Assembly (NCBI RefSeq): GCF_900188355.1
Contig: NZ_FZNX01000005.1
Location: 1 to 64,000, forward strand
DNA from: Lutibacter flavus
GTDB taxonomy: Bacteria; Bacteroidota; Bacteroidia; Flavobacteriales; Flavobacteriaceae
Length of the DNA: 64,000 nucleotides
Direction: 5' to 3'
The position numbers and the translations under genes were made by a program. Positions 27,193 to 36,755 of the stretch are shown here, one piece after another; position 1 is the first letter of the stretch, and every line of letters begins with the position of its first letter. Under the pieces are notes generated by a model. The model was not told the origin of the DNA and made no database searches. It was given only the letters and a program-made list of their open reading frames with translations.

Positions 27193-27669
27193 TTAGTCTT
27201 CTACTCCAGCTTTTAATTTAGAGCCTGATTGGTTTAAAACTTTTGTTAATTGTGATCTATCGTAAACTGAATTTTCATAATTCTGAGCCCATAAAATAGC
27301 ATCTGTAGGACAAGCTTCAATGCATAGCCCACACATTGTACACATTCCTAAATGATAAATATGTTGATCTATCATTTTTTTCTTTTTGCCGGTCTCTTCA
27401 TCAATTTGCCTATCCCAAATAATTTCAATACTTCCGTTTGGACAAGCTATTTCACATTTCTGACATCCAGTACAACGGTGTTCATTGTTTTCATCATGAG
27501 GCATTACTACTTCACCGCGAAAACGTTCAAACATTTTTAGTGTTTCTCTATTGTCTGGATATTGTTGAGTAATTGCCCCTTTACGTGCAGTAATAAAGTA
27601 CTTACCGGTAACACTCATACCGGTTAGTAGTGTCTTTATTCCTTTATATATATCTCCAAAATAACTCAT
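27193..27669 (-). CDS. nuoI: Complex I subunit I, 2[4Fe-4S] protein
   Basis: A 158-residue peripheral subunit with two ferredoxin-type motifs, CTGCQKCEIACP and CTMCGLCIEACP, which bind clusters N6a and N6b. These carry electrons to cluster N2 in NuoB. In this operon no NuoE, F or G is present, so NuoI is the most exposed iron-sulfur subunit and the likely docking site for a soluble donor such as ferredoxin. It lies 5 bp after nuoH and 4 bp before nuoJ. Confidence 0.96.
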   Translation of the reverse strand: MSYFGDIYKGIKTLLTGMSVTGKYFITARKGAITQQYPDNRETLKMFERFRGEVVMPHDENNEHRCTGCQKCEIACPNGSIEIIWDRQIDEETGKKKKMIDQHIYHLGMCTMCGLCIEACPTDAILWAQNYENSVYDRSQLTKVLNQSGSKLKAGVED

Positions 27670-27674
27670 AATTT

Positions 27675-28739
27675 CTAAAATTGAATTGTTAGGTTAAGCC
27701 AAACAATTAATGCCATTAAAATGATATTTAGTAGGTTTAATGGAAGTAAATATTTCCACTCCAATGTTAATAATTGGTCAACTCTTAATCTTGGGAAAGT
27801 CCAACGGAACCACATCATTAAAAATACTAATACCAATGTTTTTCCTACGAACCAAAATACACCTAACCAAGGAATAGATTCTGTTATTCCGAAAGGTGAT
27901 AACCAACCTCCAAAAAATACTGTTGTTGCAATTGCTGCAATAATAAACATGTTTATAAACTCAGCTAAAAAGAAATAAGCGAATTTCATCCCTGAATATT
28001 CAGTATGAAAACCTGCTCCTAATTCACTTTCAGCTTCTACCATATCAAATGGAGCTCTGTTTGTTTCTGCGGTACCTGCAATCATATAAATCATAAATGC
28101 AATTACTGCAGGAATATGACCTTGAACAATTAGCCATCCGTTTTTTTGAACTTCAACAATTTCAGAAAGTTGTAATGATCCAGTTATTAATACCATTGTT
28201 AAAAGTGACAATCCTACTGAAAGTTCGTAGCTTATAGTTTGAACACCACTACGCATTGCACCAATTAGGGCAAATTTATTGTTACTTGCCCAACCTCCTA
28301 GTAAAATTCCAATAACTCCTAATGAAGAAATCGCAATTAAAAAGAAAATTCCAATATTAATATCAAAAGCTTGAAAATCTTGTGTAAATGGAAAAACTGA
28401 GAGTGCCATTAACGAGGAAACAATCACAAAGTAAGGTGCTAAATTGTATAAAAACTTATCAGCTTTTACGGTTCCAGTTAATTCTTTTGAAACCAATTTT
28501 AAAGCATCTGCCATTGTTTGTAATAACCCCCAAGGTCCAACTCTATTTGGTCCAATACGCAACTGAAACCAAGCAGCTACTTTACGTTCTAATAAAACAA
28601 GATACAAACCTGCAACCGCAAAAATGGCTAAATAAATTAATGCGATTGTAACCATTGCACCAATATTTGCTGCTCCTTCAGACATAAAGCCTGAAAGCAA
28701 TTCGGTAATGGTTTTTGTTATATTTAATGATATATTCAT
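27675..28739 (-). CDS. nuoH: Complex I subunit H
   Basis: About 354 residues from the ATG at 28739; a frame with an upstream start at 28760 would overlap nuoD. The subunit anchors the peripheral arm and forms the quinone entry site. Signatures are RIGPNRVGPWGLLQTMAD, RAPFDMVEAESEL and the GFHTEYSG loop with its conserved acidic residues. It follows nuoD directly, where most genomes have nuoE, F and G in between. This is the place where the operon shows their absence. Confidence 0.95.
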   Translation of the reverse strand: MNISLNITKTITELLSGFMSEGAANIGAMVTIALIYLAIFAVAGLYLVLLERKVAAWFQLRIGPNRVGPWGLLQTMADALKLVSKELTGTVKADKFLYNLAPYFVIVSSLMALSVFPFTQDFQAFDINIGIFFLIAISSLGVIGILLGGWASNNKFALIGAMRSGVQTISYELSVGLSLLTMVLITGSLQLSEIVEVQKNGWLIVQGHIPAVIAFMIYMIAGTAETNRAPFDMVEAESELGAGFHTEYSGMKFAYFFLAEFINMFIIAAIATTVFFGGWLSPFGITESIPWLGVFWFVGKTLVLVFLMMWFRWTFPRLRVDQLLTLEWKYLLPLNLLNIILMALIVWLNLTIQF

Positions 28740-28749
28740 TGTGTTAATT

Positions 28750-29871
28750 TTATCTGTCAATATCTGGTATTACAAGATCTAAAGTTGCCATAGAAGCTAC
28801 CAAATCTCCAATTTTACCACCAACAGCAATATGATTTAGTAAGGATAAGTTTGAAAAACCTGGAGAACGGAATTTTAAACGGTATGGATTTTTAGTTCCT
28901 GTACTATTTATATACACTCCTAATTCACCTCTAGCCGTTTCAACTTTTTGGTAAAATTCTCCTTTTGGTAATTTTATAACCGCATTTGTAGCGACTTGCA
29001 CATCTCCTTCAGGAATATTGTCAATTAATTGTTCAATTATTGACATAGATTCCCACATTTCTTCAATTCTAACTTGGTAACGAGCAAAGCTATCTCCCTC
29101 TGTTTTTAAAATTTCGTTGAAGTTAACTTTATCGTAAGCACTATATGAATGGTGTTTTCTAACATCACAAGAATACCCAGAACCACGGCCAACTGGGCCA
29201 GAAGCACCAAATGAAATGGCATCTTCTTTGGTTAACATTCCAACACCTTTCATCCTTTTTTGAAAAATTACATTTCCAGTAAGTAAGGTGTCGTATTCGG
29301 GTAATTTAGTTTTAAAATGAGCAATAAAATCTTTTGTTCTTTTAACAAAATTCGGGTGAATATCAAACATTAGTCCACCTGGAATATTGTAGTTCATTGT
29401 TAAACGAGCACCGCAAGTTTCTTCAAAAATATCGTTGATTAATTCACGGTCTCTAAACCCATAAAAGTATGTAGTAAGTGCTCCAACATCCATTCCCATA
29501 ACTCCCCACCATAATGTGTGAGATGCAATACGTGTTAATTCACCTATAATTGTTCTTATAACTTTAACGCGTTCAGGAACTTCAAGTTCCAGTGCTTTTT
29601 CAACGGTTAAACAAACAGCTTCATTATTTATATGTGAAGATAAATAATCCATTCTATCAGTTAAATGAACAATTTGCTGATAGCTATCACGTTCGCACAT
29701 TTTTTCTATGGAACGATGAATATATCCTAAATCTGGTTCAACTTTTTTAATAATTTCACCATCAATGGTTAATAATAAACGTAAAACACCGTGAGTTGCA
29801 GGGTGTTGAGGTCCCATATTAATGAAATATTCCTCTGATTTTAAGTTACTATTTTTAATAGTTGTATCCAT
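28750..29871 (-). CDS. nuoD: Complex I subunit D (49 kDa)
   Basis: A 373-residue soluble subunit of the hydrogenase-large-subunit fold that forms the quinone-binding cavity with NuoB. The N-terminal GPQHPATHGVLRL loop, the HIGYIHR-like LGYIHRSIEKM and the final DLVIPDIDR are typical. It is a separate gene from nuoC, with a 6-bp gap between them. The next gene downstream is nuoH. Confidence 0.96.
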   Translation of the reverse strand: MDTTIKNSNLKSEEYFINMGPQHPATHGVLRLLLTIDGEIIKKVEPDLGYIHRSIEKMCERDSYQQIVHLTDRMDYLSSHINNEAVCLTVEKALELEVPERVKVIRTIIGELTRIASHTLWWGVMGMDVGALTTYFYGFRDRELINDIFEETCGARLTMNYNIPGGLMFDIHPNFVKRTKDFIAHFKTKLPEYDTLLTGNVIFQKRMKGVGMLTKEDAISFGASGPVGRGSGYSCDVRKHHSYSAYDKVNFNEILKTEGDSFARYQVRIEEMWESMSIIEQLIDNIPEGDVQVATNAVIKLPKGEFYQKVETARGELGVYINSTGTKNPYRLKFRSPGFSNLSLLNHIAVGGKIGDLVASMATLDLVIPDIDR

Positions 29872-29877
29872 AATTAC

Positions 29878-30339
29878 TTATTTGATAACCATATTAATTT
29901 CATCCACATAATCTTTTCTTAAAGGAAATCCTTCCCATTCATCAGTTAAAAACAAGCGTTTTAAGTTTGGATGGTTATTAAATTTTATTCCGAAAAAATC
30001 AAAAACTTCTCGTTCGTGAAAATCAGCAGTTTTCCAAATGTCACAAACAGAGTCGAACGTTGGATTTTCTCTATCTTCAGTTTGAACTTTTACAACAATA
30101 ATATGTCTGTGAGTAGTTGATTCTAAATGATAAATAACACCTAATTCTTTTCCCCAGTCAATGCCAGTTAAGCAAAATAAATAATCGAAATTAGTTTCGG
30201 TATTACTTTTTAATTGAGACATTAATTGGTGAAGTTGTTCAGCTTTAACTGTAATATTTAAGAACTCAGAACTTTCTTCAGTAAATTCCAATTCTGAAAT
30301 CCAACTGCTTATTAAATTTTGTAATGCTTCGTTAGTCAT
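29878..30339 (-). CDS. nuoC: Complex I subunit C (30 kDa)
   Basis: About 153 residues from the ATG at 30339, which avoids overlap with nuoB; an upstream start at 30375 is possible. Family residues are the HEREVFDFFGI motif and RLFLTDEWEGFPLRKDY at the C-terminal end. It forms part of the quinone-side peripheral arm with NuoD and NuoB. It is not fused to NuoD, in contrast with E. coli. Confidence 0.92.
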   Translation of the reverse strand: MTNEALQNLISSWISELEFTEESSEFLNITVKAEQLHQLMSQLKSNTETNFDYLFCLTGIDWGKELGVIYHLESTTHRHIIVVKVQTEDRENPTFDSVCDIWKTADFHEREVFDFFGIKFNNHPNLKRLFLTDEWEGFPLRKDYVDEINMVIK

Positions 30340-30349
30340 AAATTCAGTT

Positions 30350-30946
30350 TTAAAGTCCTTCGTCAAATCCATCAATAGGATTTTCTTTATGTTTCATGTT
30401 TTCAGTTCTAATTTTATCCTGAAGCATTAACATTCCTTCTAATAAAGCTTCAGGGCGTGGAGGACAACCAGGTACATAAACATCTACAGGAATAACATGG
30501 TCAGCACCTTTTACAACCGAATAAGAATTATAAAAGAAAGGACCACCGGATATTGCACAAGCTCCCATAGCAATTACATATTTTGGCTCAGCCATTTGAT
30601 CGTATAAACGACGTAAAACCGGTGCCATTTTATTAACAATTGTTCCTGCAATAATAATTAAATCTGCCTGACGAGGGGAGGGCCTTGCAACCTCAAAACC
30701 AAATCGAGAATAATCGTGACGGGCAGCTCCTGTTTGCATCATTTCTATTGCGCAGCAACTGGTACCAAAGTAAAGCGACCAAAGTGAATTTGATCGCCCC
30801 CAATTGATTATTTGATCCAATGAAGTAACAATCACGTTAGCTCCATTGCCCGCGGGAATTACTTTTCCCGGGAAATCTGCTGGAACTTCTGGAACCTTAA
30901 CATTAGGTTCTAGTTGACTTATAAAACGTTTTTTATCTATTCCCAT
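30350..30946 (-). CDS. nuoB: Complex I subunit B, cluster N2 protein
   Basis: About 198 residues from the ATG at 30946 (MGIDKKRF); a longer start at 30967 is less likely because it overlaps nuoA further. The N2 cluster cysteines are visible in [21 protein letters not shown] and [12 protein letters not shown]2 is the last cluster before quinone. The gene overlaps the end of nuoA by 10 bases and is followed by nuoC. Confidence 0.95.
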   Translation of the reverse strand: MGIDKKRFISQLEPNVKVPEVPADFPGKVIPAGNGANVIVTSLDQIINWGRSNSLWSLYFGTSCCAIEMMQTGAARHDYSRFGFEVARPSPRQADLIIIAGTIVNKMAPVLRRLYDQMAEPKYVIAMGACAISGGPFFYNSYSVVKGADHVIPVDVYVPGCPPRPEALLEGMLMLQDKIRTENMKHKENPIDGFDEGL

Positions 30947-31287
30947 TTTAATGCTTCTTTTTTCCAAGCGTATAATAATCCTAAACCTAATATCACTAAA
31001 AATATGATAATTTCAATAAAAGCAACAGATCCTACATCCTTAAACACAACGGCCCAAGGAATTAAAAATGCAACTTCTACATCAAATATTAAGAATAAGA
31101 TGGCAAATAAGTAATAACCTACTTTAAATTGTACCCAAGTAGGTCCAACAGTGGTCATACCACTTTCATAAGGCTCTCTTTTTTGTGGATTGTCTGATTT
31201 ATGCGAAATTAAATTTGATAAAAAATTTGCTCCGGCAACTAAAACAATACCCGCAATTAGAAATACAATTATGGCTTCTGATCCCAT
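30937..31287 (-). CDS. nuoA: Complex I subunit A
   Basis: A 116-residue three-helix membrane subunit, first gene of the operon. The family loop is visible as [11 protein letters not shown] and the conserved [11 protein letters not shown] segment. A TATTTTTG -7-type element lies 27 bp upstream of its ATG. The upstream kor genes are on the same strand but end in a strong terminator, so the nuo operon is probably transcribed separately. Confidence 0.95.
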   Translation of the reverse strand: MGSEAIIVFLIAGIVLVAGANFLSNLISHKSDNPQKREPYESGMTTVGPTWVQFKVGYYLFAILFLIFDVEVAFLIPWAVVFKDVGSVAFIEIIIFLVILGLGLLYAWKKEALKWE

Positions 31288-31313
31288 TTTTAAACTTGTT
31301 TTTTATTAGTCTA

Positions 31314-31321
31314 CAAAAATA
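31314..31321 (-). promoter_or_regulatory. Probable -7 promoter element of the nuo operon
   Basis: Read on the minus strand this is TATTTTTG, matching the Bacteroidota TAnnTTTG element, with a leader of about 20 nt to the nuoA ATG. No convincing TTG element is at the right spacing. Confidence 0.5.
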
Positions 31322-31390
31322 GTAGATTAATCGTATTAACCTATTTATTTTTATTAATTTAATAATTGGTGAACAAAAATAAATGAATTC

Positions 31391-31422
31391 AAAAAAAAGA
31401 TACCTGACTTAAATCAGGTATC
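31391..31422 (-). terminator. Rho-independent terminator of korAB
   Basis: A perfect 9-bp stem, GATACCTGA/TCAGGTATC, with a 6-nt loop, followed on the minus strand by eight T residues. It lies 14 bp beyond the korB stop and isolates kor from nuo transcription. Confidence 0.88.
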
Positions 31423-31435
31423 AATGTTACAATTA

Positions 31436-32449
31436 TTACTTAACCGTATATGTTTCTCCGGAAAAGAATAAATCATCTGTTTTTTTGAAATTCGAATTTG
31501 CCTTTACCTGAGCCGTTAATTCATCTTCACGTTCTTCAAGGGTAACATCTTCATAGCTTCTTATAATACCTGTCGCTACTGGATATTCCAGTCTAACTAA
31601 CATTTGATGCAAGGTAAGGTCTTTTTCTTTAGCATCATGAACTAACAAATCTTCTTGTGCAATTCCATTTTCACCTATAGTTACAACTTCTAATTTTAGT
31701 CCTTTTAGAATTAATCCTTTATCACGGTTTTTACCAAAAATCATTGGTTTACCATGTTCAAGGAAAATTTGTTTGTCTTCTTTTACGGCTTTATCCGTTA
31801 TATTTTTAAAACAGCCATCATTAAATATTACACAATTTTGTAATACTTCAATCAAAGAAGTTCCCTTAAATTTATGAGCATCAATAAAAAGTTGAGTCAT
31901 TTCTTTTGGCACATTTCCACCAATTCTTGCAAAGAAACGCGCTCCAGCACCTAATGCTAATTCACCAGGTTGAAAAGGAGGCTGGGTATTTCCATAAGGA
32001 GATGATTTTGTTTTTTGACCAACTAATGATGTTGGTGAAAACTGACCCTTAGTTAAACCATATATTTCATTATTAAACATAACTATGTTTAAATTGATGT
32101 TTCTACGTAACACATGAATAAAGTGATTTCCACCAATTGCCATAGAGTCACCATCACCTGTCATTACCCAAACACTTAAATCTGGATTTGCTAATTTTAC
32201 ACCAGAAGCAATTCCTGGGGCCCTACCATGAATAGTATGCATTCCATAAGTGTTCATATAATATGGAAAGCGTGAAGAACACCCAATTCCAGATATAAAA
32301 ACTACATCCTCTCTTTTTACACCCATTTCCGGCAATGCCTTTTGCATGGATCGTAATATTACATAGTCGTCGCAACCAGGGCACCAACGTACTTCTTGAT
32401 CACTTGTAAAATCTTTGAAAGTATATTTTTGTTCTATTGTTGTTTCCAT
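31436..32449 (-). CDS. korB: 2-oxoacid (probably 2-oxoglutarate):ferredoxin oxidoreductase, beta subunit
   Basis: A 337-residue thiamine-diphosphate subunit. The N-terminal CPGCD pattern (RWCPGCDDYVIL) supplies cluster cysteines, and the TPP/Mg motif is GDGDSMAIGGNHF with NNEIYGLTKGQ after it. It pairs with KorA to oxidise a 2-oxoacid with CoA to acyl-CoA and reduced ferredoxin. It lies 2 bp after korA. The 2-oxoglutarate assignment rests on the two-subunit gamma-alpha fused layout common in aerobic Bacteroidota. Activity could also be on branched-chain or pyruvate substrates. Confidence 0.9.
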   Translation of the reverse strand: METTIEQKYTFKDFTSDQEVRWCPGCDDYVILRSMQKALPEMGVKREDVVFISGIGCSSRFPYYMNTYGMHTIHGRAPGIASGVKLANPDLSVWVMTGDGDSMAIGGNHFIHVLRRNINLNIVMFNNEIYGLTKGQFSPTSLVGQKTKSSPYGNTQPPFQPGELALGAGARFFARIGGNVPKEMTQLFIDAHKFKGTSLIEVLQNCVIFNDGCFKNITDKAVKEDKQIFLEHGKPMIFGKNRDKGLILKGLKLEVVTIGENGIAQEDLLVHDAKEKDLTLHQMLVRLEYPVATGIIRSYEDVTLEEREDELTAQVKANSNFKKTDDLFFSGETYTVK

Positions 32450-32451
32450 AA

Positions 32452-34308
32452 TTAGTCTACTAATTTTTTAAATTCTGCTATTAGTTCATTGTTCCCAAAT
32501 GGTAATCCTTGAATTTTATTAAATTGATGAATTTTAAAACCTTCAAAATTTATTCTTAAAATTTTAGCAAACTGACCATTGTTTAATTCACAAACAATAA
32601 TTTTTTTGAATCTAGTTAATAATTCTTCCGTGTTTTTTGGAAGTGGATTGATATAGTTGAAATGTGCAAAACCTATATTTTTATAACCATCTTCATTAAT
32701 TTGTTTTACTGCAGAATGTAAAGAACCATAAGTTCCTCCCCAGCCAATTACTAATAAATCACCAGTTTCAGCAAATTCAGTTTTAATATCTGGAATAAAA
32801 TTTTGAACTCGTTTTATTTTCTCAGCTCTAATTTTAGTCATTTTTTCATGATTTTCAGGAGCTTGAGATACATTACCTGTGATTCGATCTTTTTCTAATC
32901 CTCCGATTCTATGCTCTAATCCAGCTGTTCCAGGAATAGCCCAATTTCTGGCTAATGTTTCTTCATCTCTTTCATATGGATGAAAGTCCTCAGATGCATT
33001 TTTAGAAATTCTATTTTTAATTTCTGGTAAATCTTTTAAGCTTTTTATTTTCCAAGGAGCGGATCCATTTGCAATATAACCATCAGTTAATAAAATTACC
33101 GGAGTCATATGTTCCAATGATAATTTTGCAGCTTCATATGCATATTGGAAACAATCGGCTGGAGTAGATGCCGCAATTACAATTACGGGACTTTCACCAT
33201 TTCTACCATACATTGCTTGTAACAAATCAGATTGTTCAGTTTTAGTTGGTAATCCTGTTGAAGGACCTCCACGTTGAACATTTACAACTACTAATGGAAG
33301 TTCCATTATCATAGCCAACCCTAATGCTTCGCCTTTTAATGCCAAACCAGGCCCTGATGTTGTTGTAATCGCTAAATCACCAGCAAAAGAAGCTCCAATA
33401 GCTGAGGCTATACCTGCTATTTCATCTTCAGCCTGAAAAGCCTTAACACCAAAATGTTTATGTTTTACTAATTCATGTAAAATATCAGTTGCAGGTGTAA
33501 TTGGGTATGAACCTAAAAATAATTCTAATCCAGATTTTTCTGCAGCCGCTAAAAATCCCCAGGCAGTTGCCGTATTACCCATAATAATTCTATAGGTACC
33601 AGGCTTCATTTTTGCAGGAGAAATTGTATAGGCATTTGGAATTAACTCTAAAGTTTCTGCAAAGAAATATCCAGCATTTAATACCTTAGTATTTGCTTCA
33701 ATTAAATTTGGTTTGGTTTTGAATTTTTTATTAAAAAATTCAATCGTATGTTCTTTAGATCTGCCATACATCCAATAAACCATTCCTAAAGCAAACATAT
33801 TTTTACTTCTTACAATGGATTTATTATCTAATCCTTCAACCTCTTTTAAGGCTTCTTTGGTTAAAGAAGTCATATCAACCTGAATAATTCGATAGTTTTC
33901 TAAGCTACCATCTTCAAGTGGGTTTGTTTCATATTGCGCTTTTTCTAAATTCTTTTTTGAAAAAGCATCGGTGTCAACAATAATTGTATGCCCAGGTTTC
34001 ACTGCATATAAGTTGGTTTTTAATCCTGCAGGATTCATAGCAACTAATAGATCTAAGTTATCACCTGGAGTGCTTACTTCAACACTACCAATATGAACTT
34101 GAAAGCCTGAAACTCCATACAAACTGCCTTGAGGAGCTCTAATTTCCGAAGGGTAATTTGGGAAAGTGGCAATATCATTTCCAAACATGGCAGAAGTATC
34201 AGAAAACTGAGTTCCTGTTAGCTGCATTCCATCACCAGAGTCTCCAACAAATCGAATAACGACAGCCTCTATTACTTCTGGTTGTAACTTTACTTTATCT
34301 GAAATCAT
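32452..34308 (-). CDS. korA: 2-oxoacid (probably 2-oxoglutarate):ferredoxin oxidoreductase, fused gamma-alpha subunit
   Basis: A 618-residue protein. Residues about 10-195 form the gamma domain (RFVGDSGDGMQLTGT at the start). Residues about 235 onward form the alpha domain with the GSYPITPATDILHEL, AEDEIAGIASAIGASFAG and TTTSGPGLALKGEALG signatures. It receives CoA and works with KorB, reducing ferredoxin in place of the NAD-dependent 2-oxoglutarate dehydrogenase step. It is divergent from the ferredoxin gene, sharing a 170-bp regulatory region. Confidence 0.9.
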   Translation of the reverse strand: MISDKVKLQPEVIEAVVIRFVGDSGDGMQLTGTQFSDTSAMFGNDIATFPNYPSEIRAPQGSLYGVSGFQVHIGSVEVSTPGDNLDLLVAMNPAGLKTNLYAVKPGHTIIVDTDAFSKKNLEKAQYETNPLEDGSLENYRIIQVDMTSLTKEALKEVEGLDNKSIVRSKNMFALGMVYWMYGRSKEHTIEFFNKKFKTKPNLIEANTKVLNAGYFFAETLELIPNAYTISPAKMKPGTYRIIMGNTATAWGFLAAAEKSGLELFLGSYPITPATDILHELVKHKHFGVKAFQAEDEIAGIASAIGASFAGDLAITTTSGPGLALKGEALGLAMIMELPLVVVNVQRGGPSTGLPTKTEQSDLLQAMYGRNGESPVIVIAASTPADCFQYAYEAAKLSLEHMTPVILLTDGYIANGSAPWKIKSLKDLPEIKNRISKNASEDFHPYERDEETLARNWAIPGTAGLEHRIGGLEKDRITGNVSQAPENHEKMTKIRAEKIKRVQNFIPDIKTEFAETGDLLVIGWGGTYGSLHSAVKQINEDGYKNIGFAHFNYINPLPKNTEELLTRFKKIIVCELNNGQFAKILRINFEGFKIHQFNKIQGLPFGNNELIAEFKKLVD

Positions 34309-34405
34309 AATTTTATGCTAATTAGAAAATTTTATTTAAATTTATGAAATTAATTTTATGCAAATAATATAGACCAAATTTAAATTTACTTTTTAGATTA
34401 GTAAA

Positions 34406-34417
34406 TGACTTTTGTCA
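34406..34417. promoter_or_regulatory. Crp/Fnr-type palindrome TGAC-N4-GTCA upstream of ferredoxin
   Basis: TGACTTTTGTCA is a perfect TGAC-N4-GTCA dyad between korA and the ferredoxin gene. A near copy (TGACATTTGTCA) lies at 47375-47386 before the nos operon. Its centre is 28.5 bp before the first base of the TAACTTTG element, against 29.5 bp at nos. This suggests one Crp/Fnr-family activator for both; the identity of the regulator is unknown. Confidence 0.55.
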
Positions 34418-34419
34418 CA

Positions 34420-34447
34420 TTGACTTGTATAAATTTGTATAACTTTG
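34420..34447 (+). promoter_or_regulatory. Promoter of the ferredoxin gene
   Basis: TTG at 34420-34422, a 17-bp spacer and TAACTTTG at 34440-34447, matching the flavobacterial consensus. The ATG follows 31 bp after the element. A second TAAATTTG at 34430-34437 is an alternative. Confidence 0.6.
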
Positions 34448-34478
34448 TCCAATTATTAAATTTTAAAATTAAATAAAC

Positions 34479-34829
34479 ATGGCTATTAAAATAACAGATG
34501 AATGTATAAATTGTGATGCCTGTATATCAGAATGTCCAAATAATGCAATTTACGAACCAGATAGTGAATGGGCGTATGCAGATGAAACAGCTTTAAGTGG
34601 AACAATTACGTTACCAAATGGTGAAGAAGCTGATGCTGATGCAATGAATGAACCAATATCTGATGAATTTTACTTTATTGTAACAGATAAATGTACAGAA
34701 TGTAAAGGTTTTCATGATGAGCCTCAATGTGCTTCTGTTTGTCCAGTGGATTGTTGTGTTCCTGATGAGGATCACGTTGAAACTGAAGAAGAACTTTTGG
34801 CGAAGAAAGCTTGGATGCACGGAGAATAA
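34479..34829 (+). CDS. Allochromatium-type 2[4Fe-4S] ferredoxin
   Basis: A 116-residue acidic soluble ferredoxin. Cluster I cysteines are C9, C12, C15 and C19. Cluster II is C72-x2-C75-x8-C84-x3-C88, the long-spaced motif of the Allochromatium vinosum group, whose members have very low potentials. An extra Cys92 in CPVDC is also typical. Between the clusters is an acidic insertion of roughly 30 residues (about 28-65) that the classic members lack. It is divergent from korAB, making it the obvious electron acceptor of that enzyme and the probable donor to the EFG-less complex I. Confidence 0.92.
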   Translation: MAIKITDECINCDACISECPNNAIYEPDSEWAYADETALSGTITLPNGEEADADAMNEPISDEFYFIVTDKCTECKGFHDEPQCASVCPVDCCVPDEDHVETEEELLAKKAWMHGE

Positions 34830-34844
34830 TTCGTTTATCAACAT

Positions 34845-34874
34845 AAAAAAAGCACCGTTTTCGGTGCTTTTTTT
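34845..34874. terminator. Bidirectional terminator between ferredoxin and lepA
   Basis: AAAAAAAGCACCG, a TTTT loop, then CGGTGCTTTTTTT: a perfect stem flanked by A and T tracts, able to end transcription from the ferredoxin gene (+) and lepA (-). Confidence 0.9.
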
Positions 34875-34893
34875 ATGAAATATATATTAGTTT

Positions 34894-36690
34894 TTAATCG
34901 TTTAATTTTAAAACTGCCATAAAAGCTTCTTGTGGAATTTCTACATTACCAACTTGTCGCATACGTTTTTTACCTTTCTTTTGTTTCTCTAAAAGTTTTC
35001 TTTTACGAGAAATATCTCCACCATAACATTTTGCAGTTACATCTTTTCTAAGAGCTTTTACAGTTTCACGTGAAATAATTTTTGCTCCAATTGCAGCTTG
35101 AATAGGAATATCAAATTGCTGACGCGGTATTAACTGACGTAATTTTTCGCACATTTTTTTACCAATATTATAGGCGTTATCTGCGTGAATTAAGGCAGAA
35201 AGTGCATCAACAGAAGTTCCATTCAATAAAATATCAACTTTTACAAGTTTTGAAGCTTTAAGTCCAATAGGATGATAATCAAAAGAAGCATATCCTTTGG
35301 AGACTGTTTTTAAGCGATCATAAAAATCGAAAACTATTTCAGCTAAAGGCATTTCAAAAGTTAACTCAACACGTTCAGGCGTTAAATAAGTTTGATTGGT
35401 TACTTGTCCACGTTTTTCAATACATAAACTCATAACAGGACCTACAAAATCAGATTTTGTAATAATTGTTGCTTTTATAAAAGGCTCTTCAACTCGGTTT
35501 AATTTTGAAGGTTCTGGTAAATCCGATGGATTATTAACCAAAAGCATGGTATCTGGATTTTTATTGGTAAATGCATGATACGATACGTTAGGGACAGTAG
35601 TTATTACTGTCATATCAAATTCACGTTCTAAACGTTCCTGAATAATTTCTAAATGTAACATTCCTAAGAATCCACATCTAAATCCGAACCCTAACGCAGC
35701 AGAGCTTTCAGGAATAAAAACTAAAGAAGCATCATTTAATTGTAATTTTTCCATTGAATTACGAAGTTCTTCGTAATCTTCAGTGTCAACAGGGTAAATC
35801 CCTGCAAATACCATTGGCTTTACATCCTCAAAACCATCAATTCTATTTTGAGTTGGGTTTACCATATCAGTTATTGTATCACCAACTTTAATTTCACTAG
35901 CAGTTTTAACACCTGTAATTAAATAGCCAACATCCCCTGCTTTTATACTTTGTTTTGCAACTTGGGTTAGTTTTAAAGTACCTACTTCATCAGCAATGTA
36001 CTCTTTATTAGTTGCCATAAATTTAATACGTTGCCCTTTTTTAATTTCACCATTAAAAACCCTAAAATAGGTTTCAACACCGCGATAGGAATTATAAACA
36101 GAGTCAAAAATAAGCGCCTGTAAAGGTGCATTTACATCTCCTTTTGGAGCTGGAACCCTATCAATAATTGCTTTTAAAATATTTTCAACTCCAAAACCAG
36201 TTTTTCCACTTGCATGTATCACTTCTTCAGCATCACATCCCAATAAATCTACTATATCATCGGTAACTTCTTCTGGATTTGCACTTGGTAAATCAACTTT
36301 GTTTAAAACAGGAATAATTTCTAAATCATGTTCTAATGCTAAATATAAATTAGAAATAGTTTGTGCTTGTATACTTTGTGCCGCATCTACAATAAGCAGT
36401 GCGCCTTCACAAGCTGCAATTGATCTGGAAACTTCGTAGGAAAAATCTACGTGACCAGGCGTGTCAATTAAATTTAGAACATAATTTTCTCCTTCAAATG
36501 TATAATCCATTTGAATGGCATGGCTTTTAATAGTGATACCGCGTTCACGTTCTAAATCCATAGTATCTAATAACTGTGCTTGTTCTTGACGCGCAGTAGT
36601 TGTTCCGGTGAAACTTAATAATCTATCGGCTAATGTGCTTTTACCGTGATCAATATGTGCTATTATACAAAAATTTCTAATGTTTTTCAT
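34894..36690 (-). CDS. lepA: Elongation factor 4 (LepA), ribosomal back-translocase GTPase
   Basis: A translation GTPase of 598 residues. G motifs are [17 protein letters not shown] and NKVDLP, followed by the EF-G-like domains and the LepA-specific C-terminus ([20 protein letters not shown]). The start at 36690 ([12 protein letters not shown]) is chosen over an upstream ATG at 36723, because a TATCTTTG promoter element covers 36721-36728 and family members begin this way. The gene stands alone between the ferredoxin terminator and an oxidoreductase. Confidence 0.96.
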   Translation of the reverse strand: MKNIRNFCIIAHIDHGKSTLADRLLSFTGTTTARQEQAQLLDTMDLERERGITIKSHAIQMDYTFEGENYVLNLIDTPGHVDFSYEVSRSIAACEGALLIVDAAQSIQAQTISNLYLALEHDLEIIPVLNKVDLPSANPEEVTDDIVDLLGCDAEEVIHASGKTGFGVENILKAIIDRVPAPKGDVNAPLQALIFDSVYNSYRGVETYFRVFNGEIKKGQRIKFMATNKEYIADEVGTLKLTQVAKQSIKAGDVGYLITGVKTASEIKVGDTITDMVNPTQNRIDGFEDVKPMVFAGIYPVDTEDYEELRNSMEKLQLNDASLVFIPESSAALGFGFRCGFLGMLHLEIIQERLEREFDMTVITTVPNVSYHAFTNKNPDTMLLVNNPSDLPEPSKLNRVEEPFIKATIITKSDFVGPVMSLCIEKRGQVTNQTYLTPERVELTFEMPLAEIVFDFYDRLKTVSKGYASFDYHPIGLKASKLVKVDILLNGTSVDALSALIHADNAYNIGKKMCEKLRQLIPRQQFDIPIQAAIGAKIISRETVKALRKDVTAKCYGGDISRKRKLLEKQKKGKKRMRQVGNVEIPQEAFMAVLKLND

Positions 36691-36720
36691 GCTTCGTGTT
36701 CCTATCTTCTTAATTTGGCG

Positions 36721-36728
36721 CAAAGATA
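36721..36728 (-). promoter_or_regulatory. -7 promoter element of lepA
   Basis: TATCTTTG on the minus strand, 31 bp before the chosen lepA ATG. It overlaps the upstream in-frame ATG at 36723, which is a reason to reject that start. A TTG is present but at a short 14-bp spacing. Confidence 0.6.
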
Positions 36729-36755
36729 GCCAAATATTTATTCAAATAATTAAAA

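Noticed and set aside
34309-34405. A korA promoter on the minus strand around 34361-34369
   Set aside because: The best candidate, TATTATTTG, has three bases between TA and TTTG and no TTG at proper spacing, so it is too weak to list.
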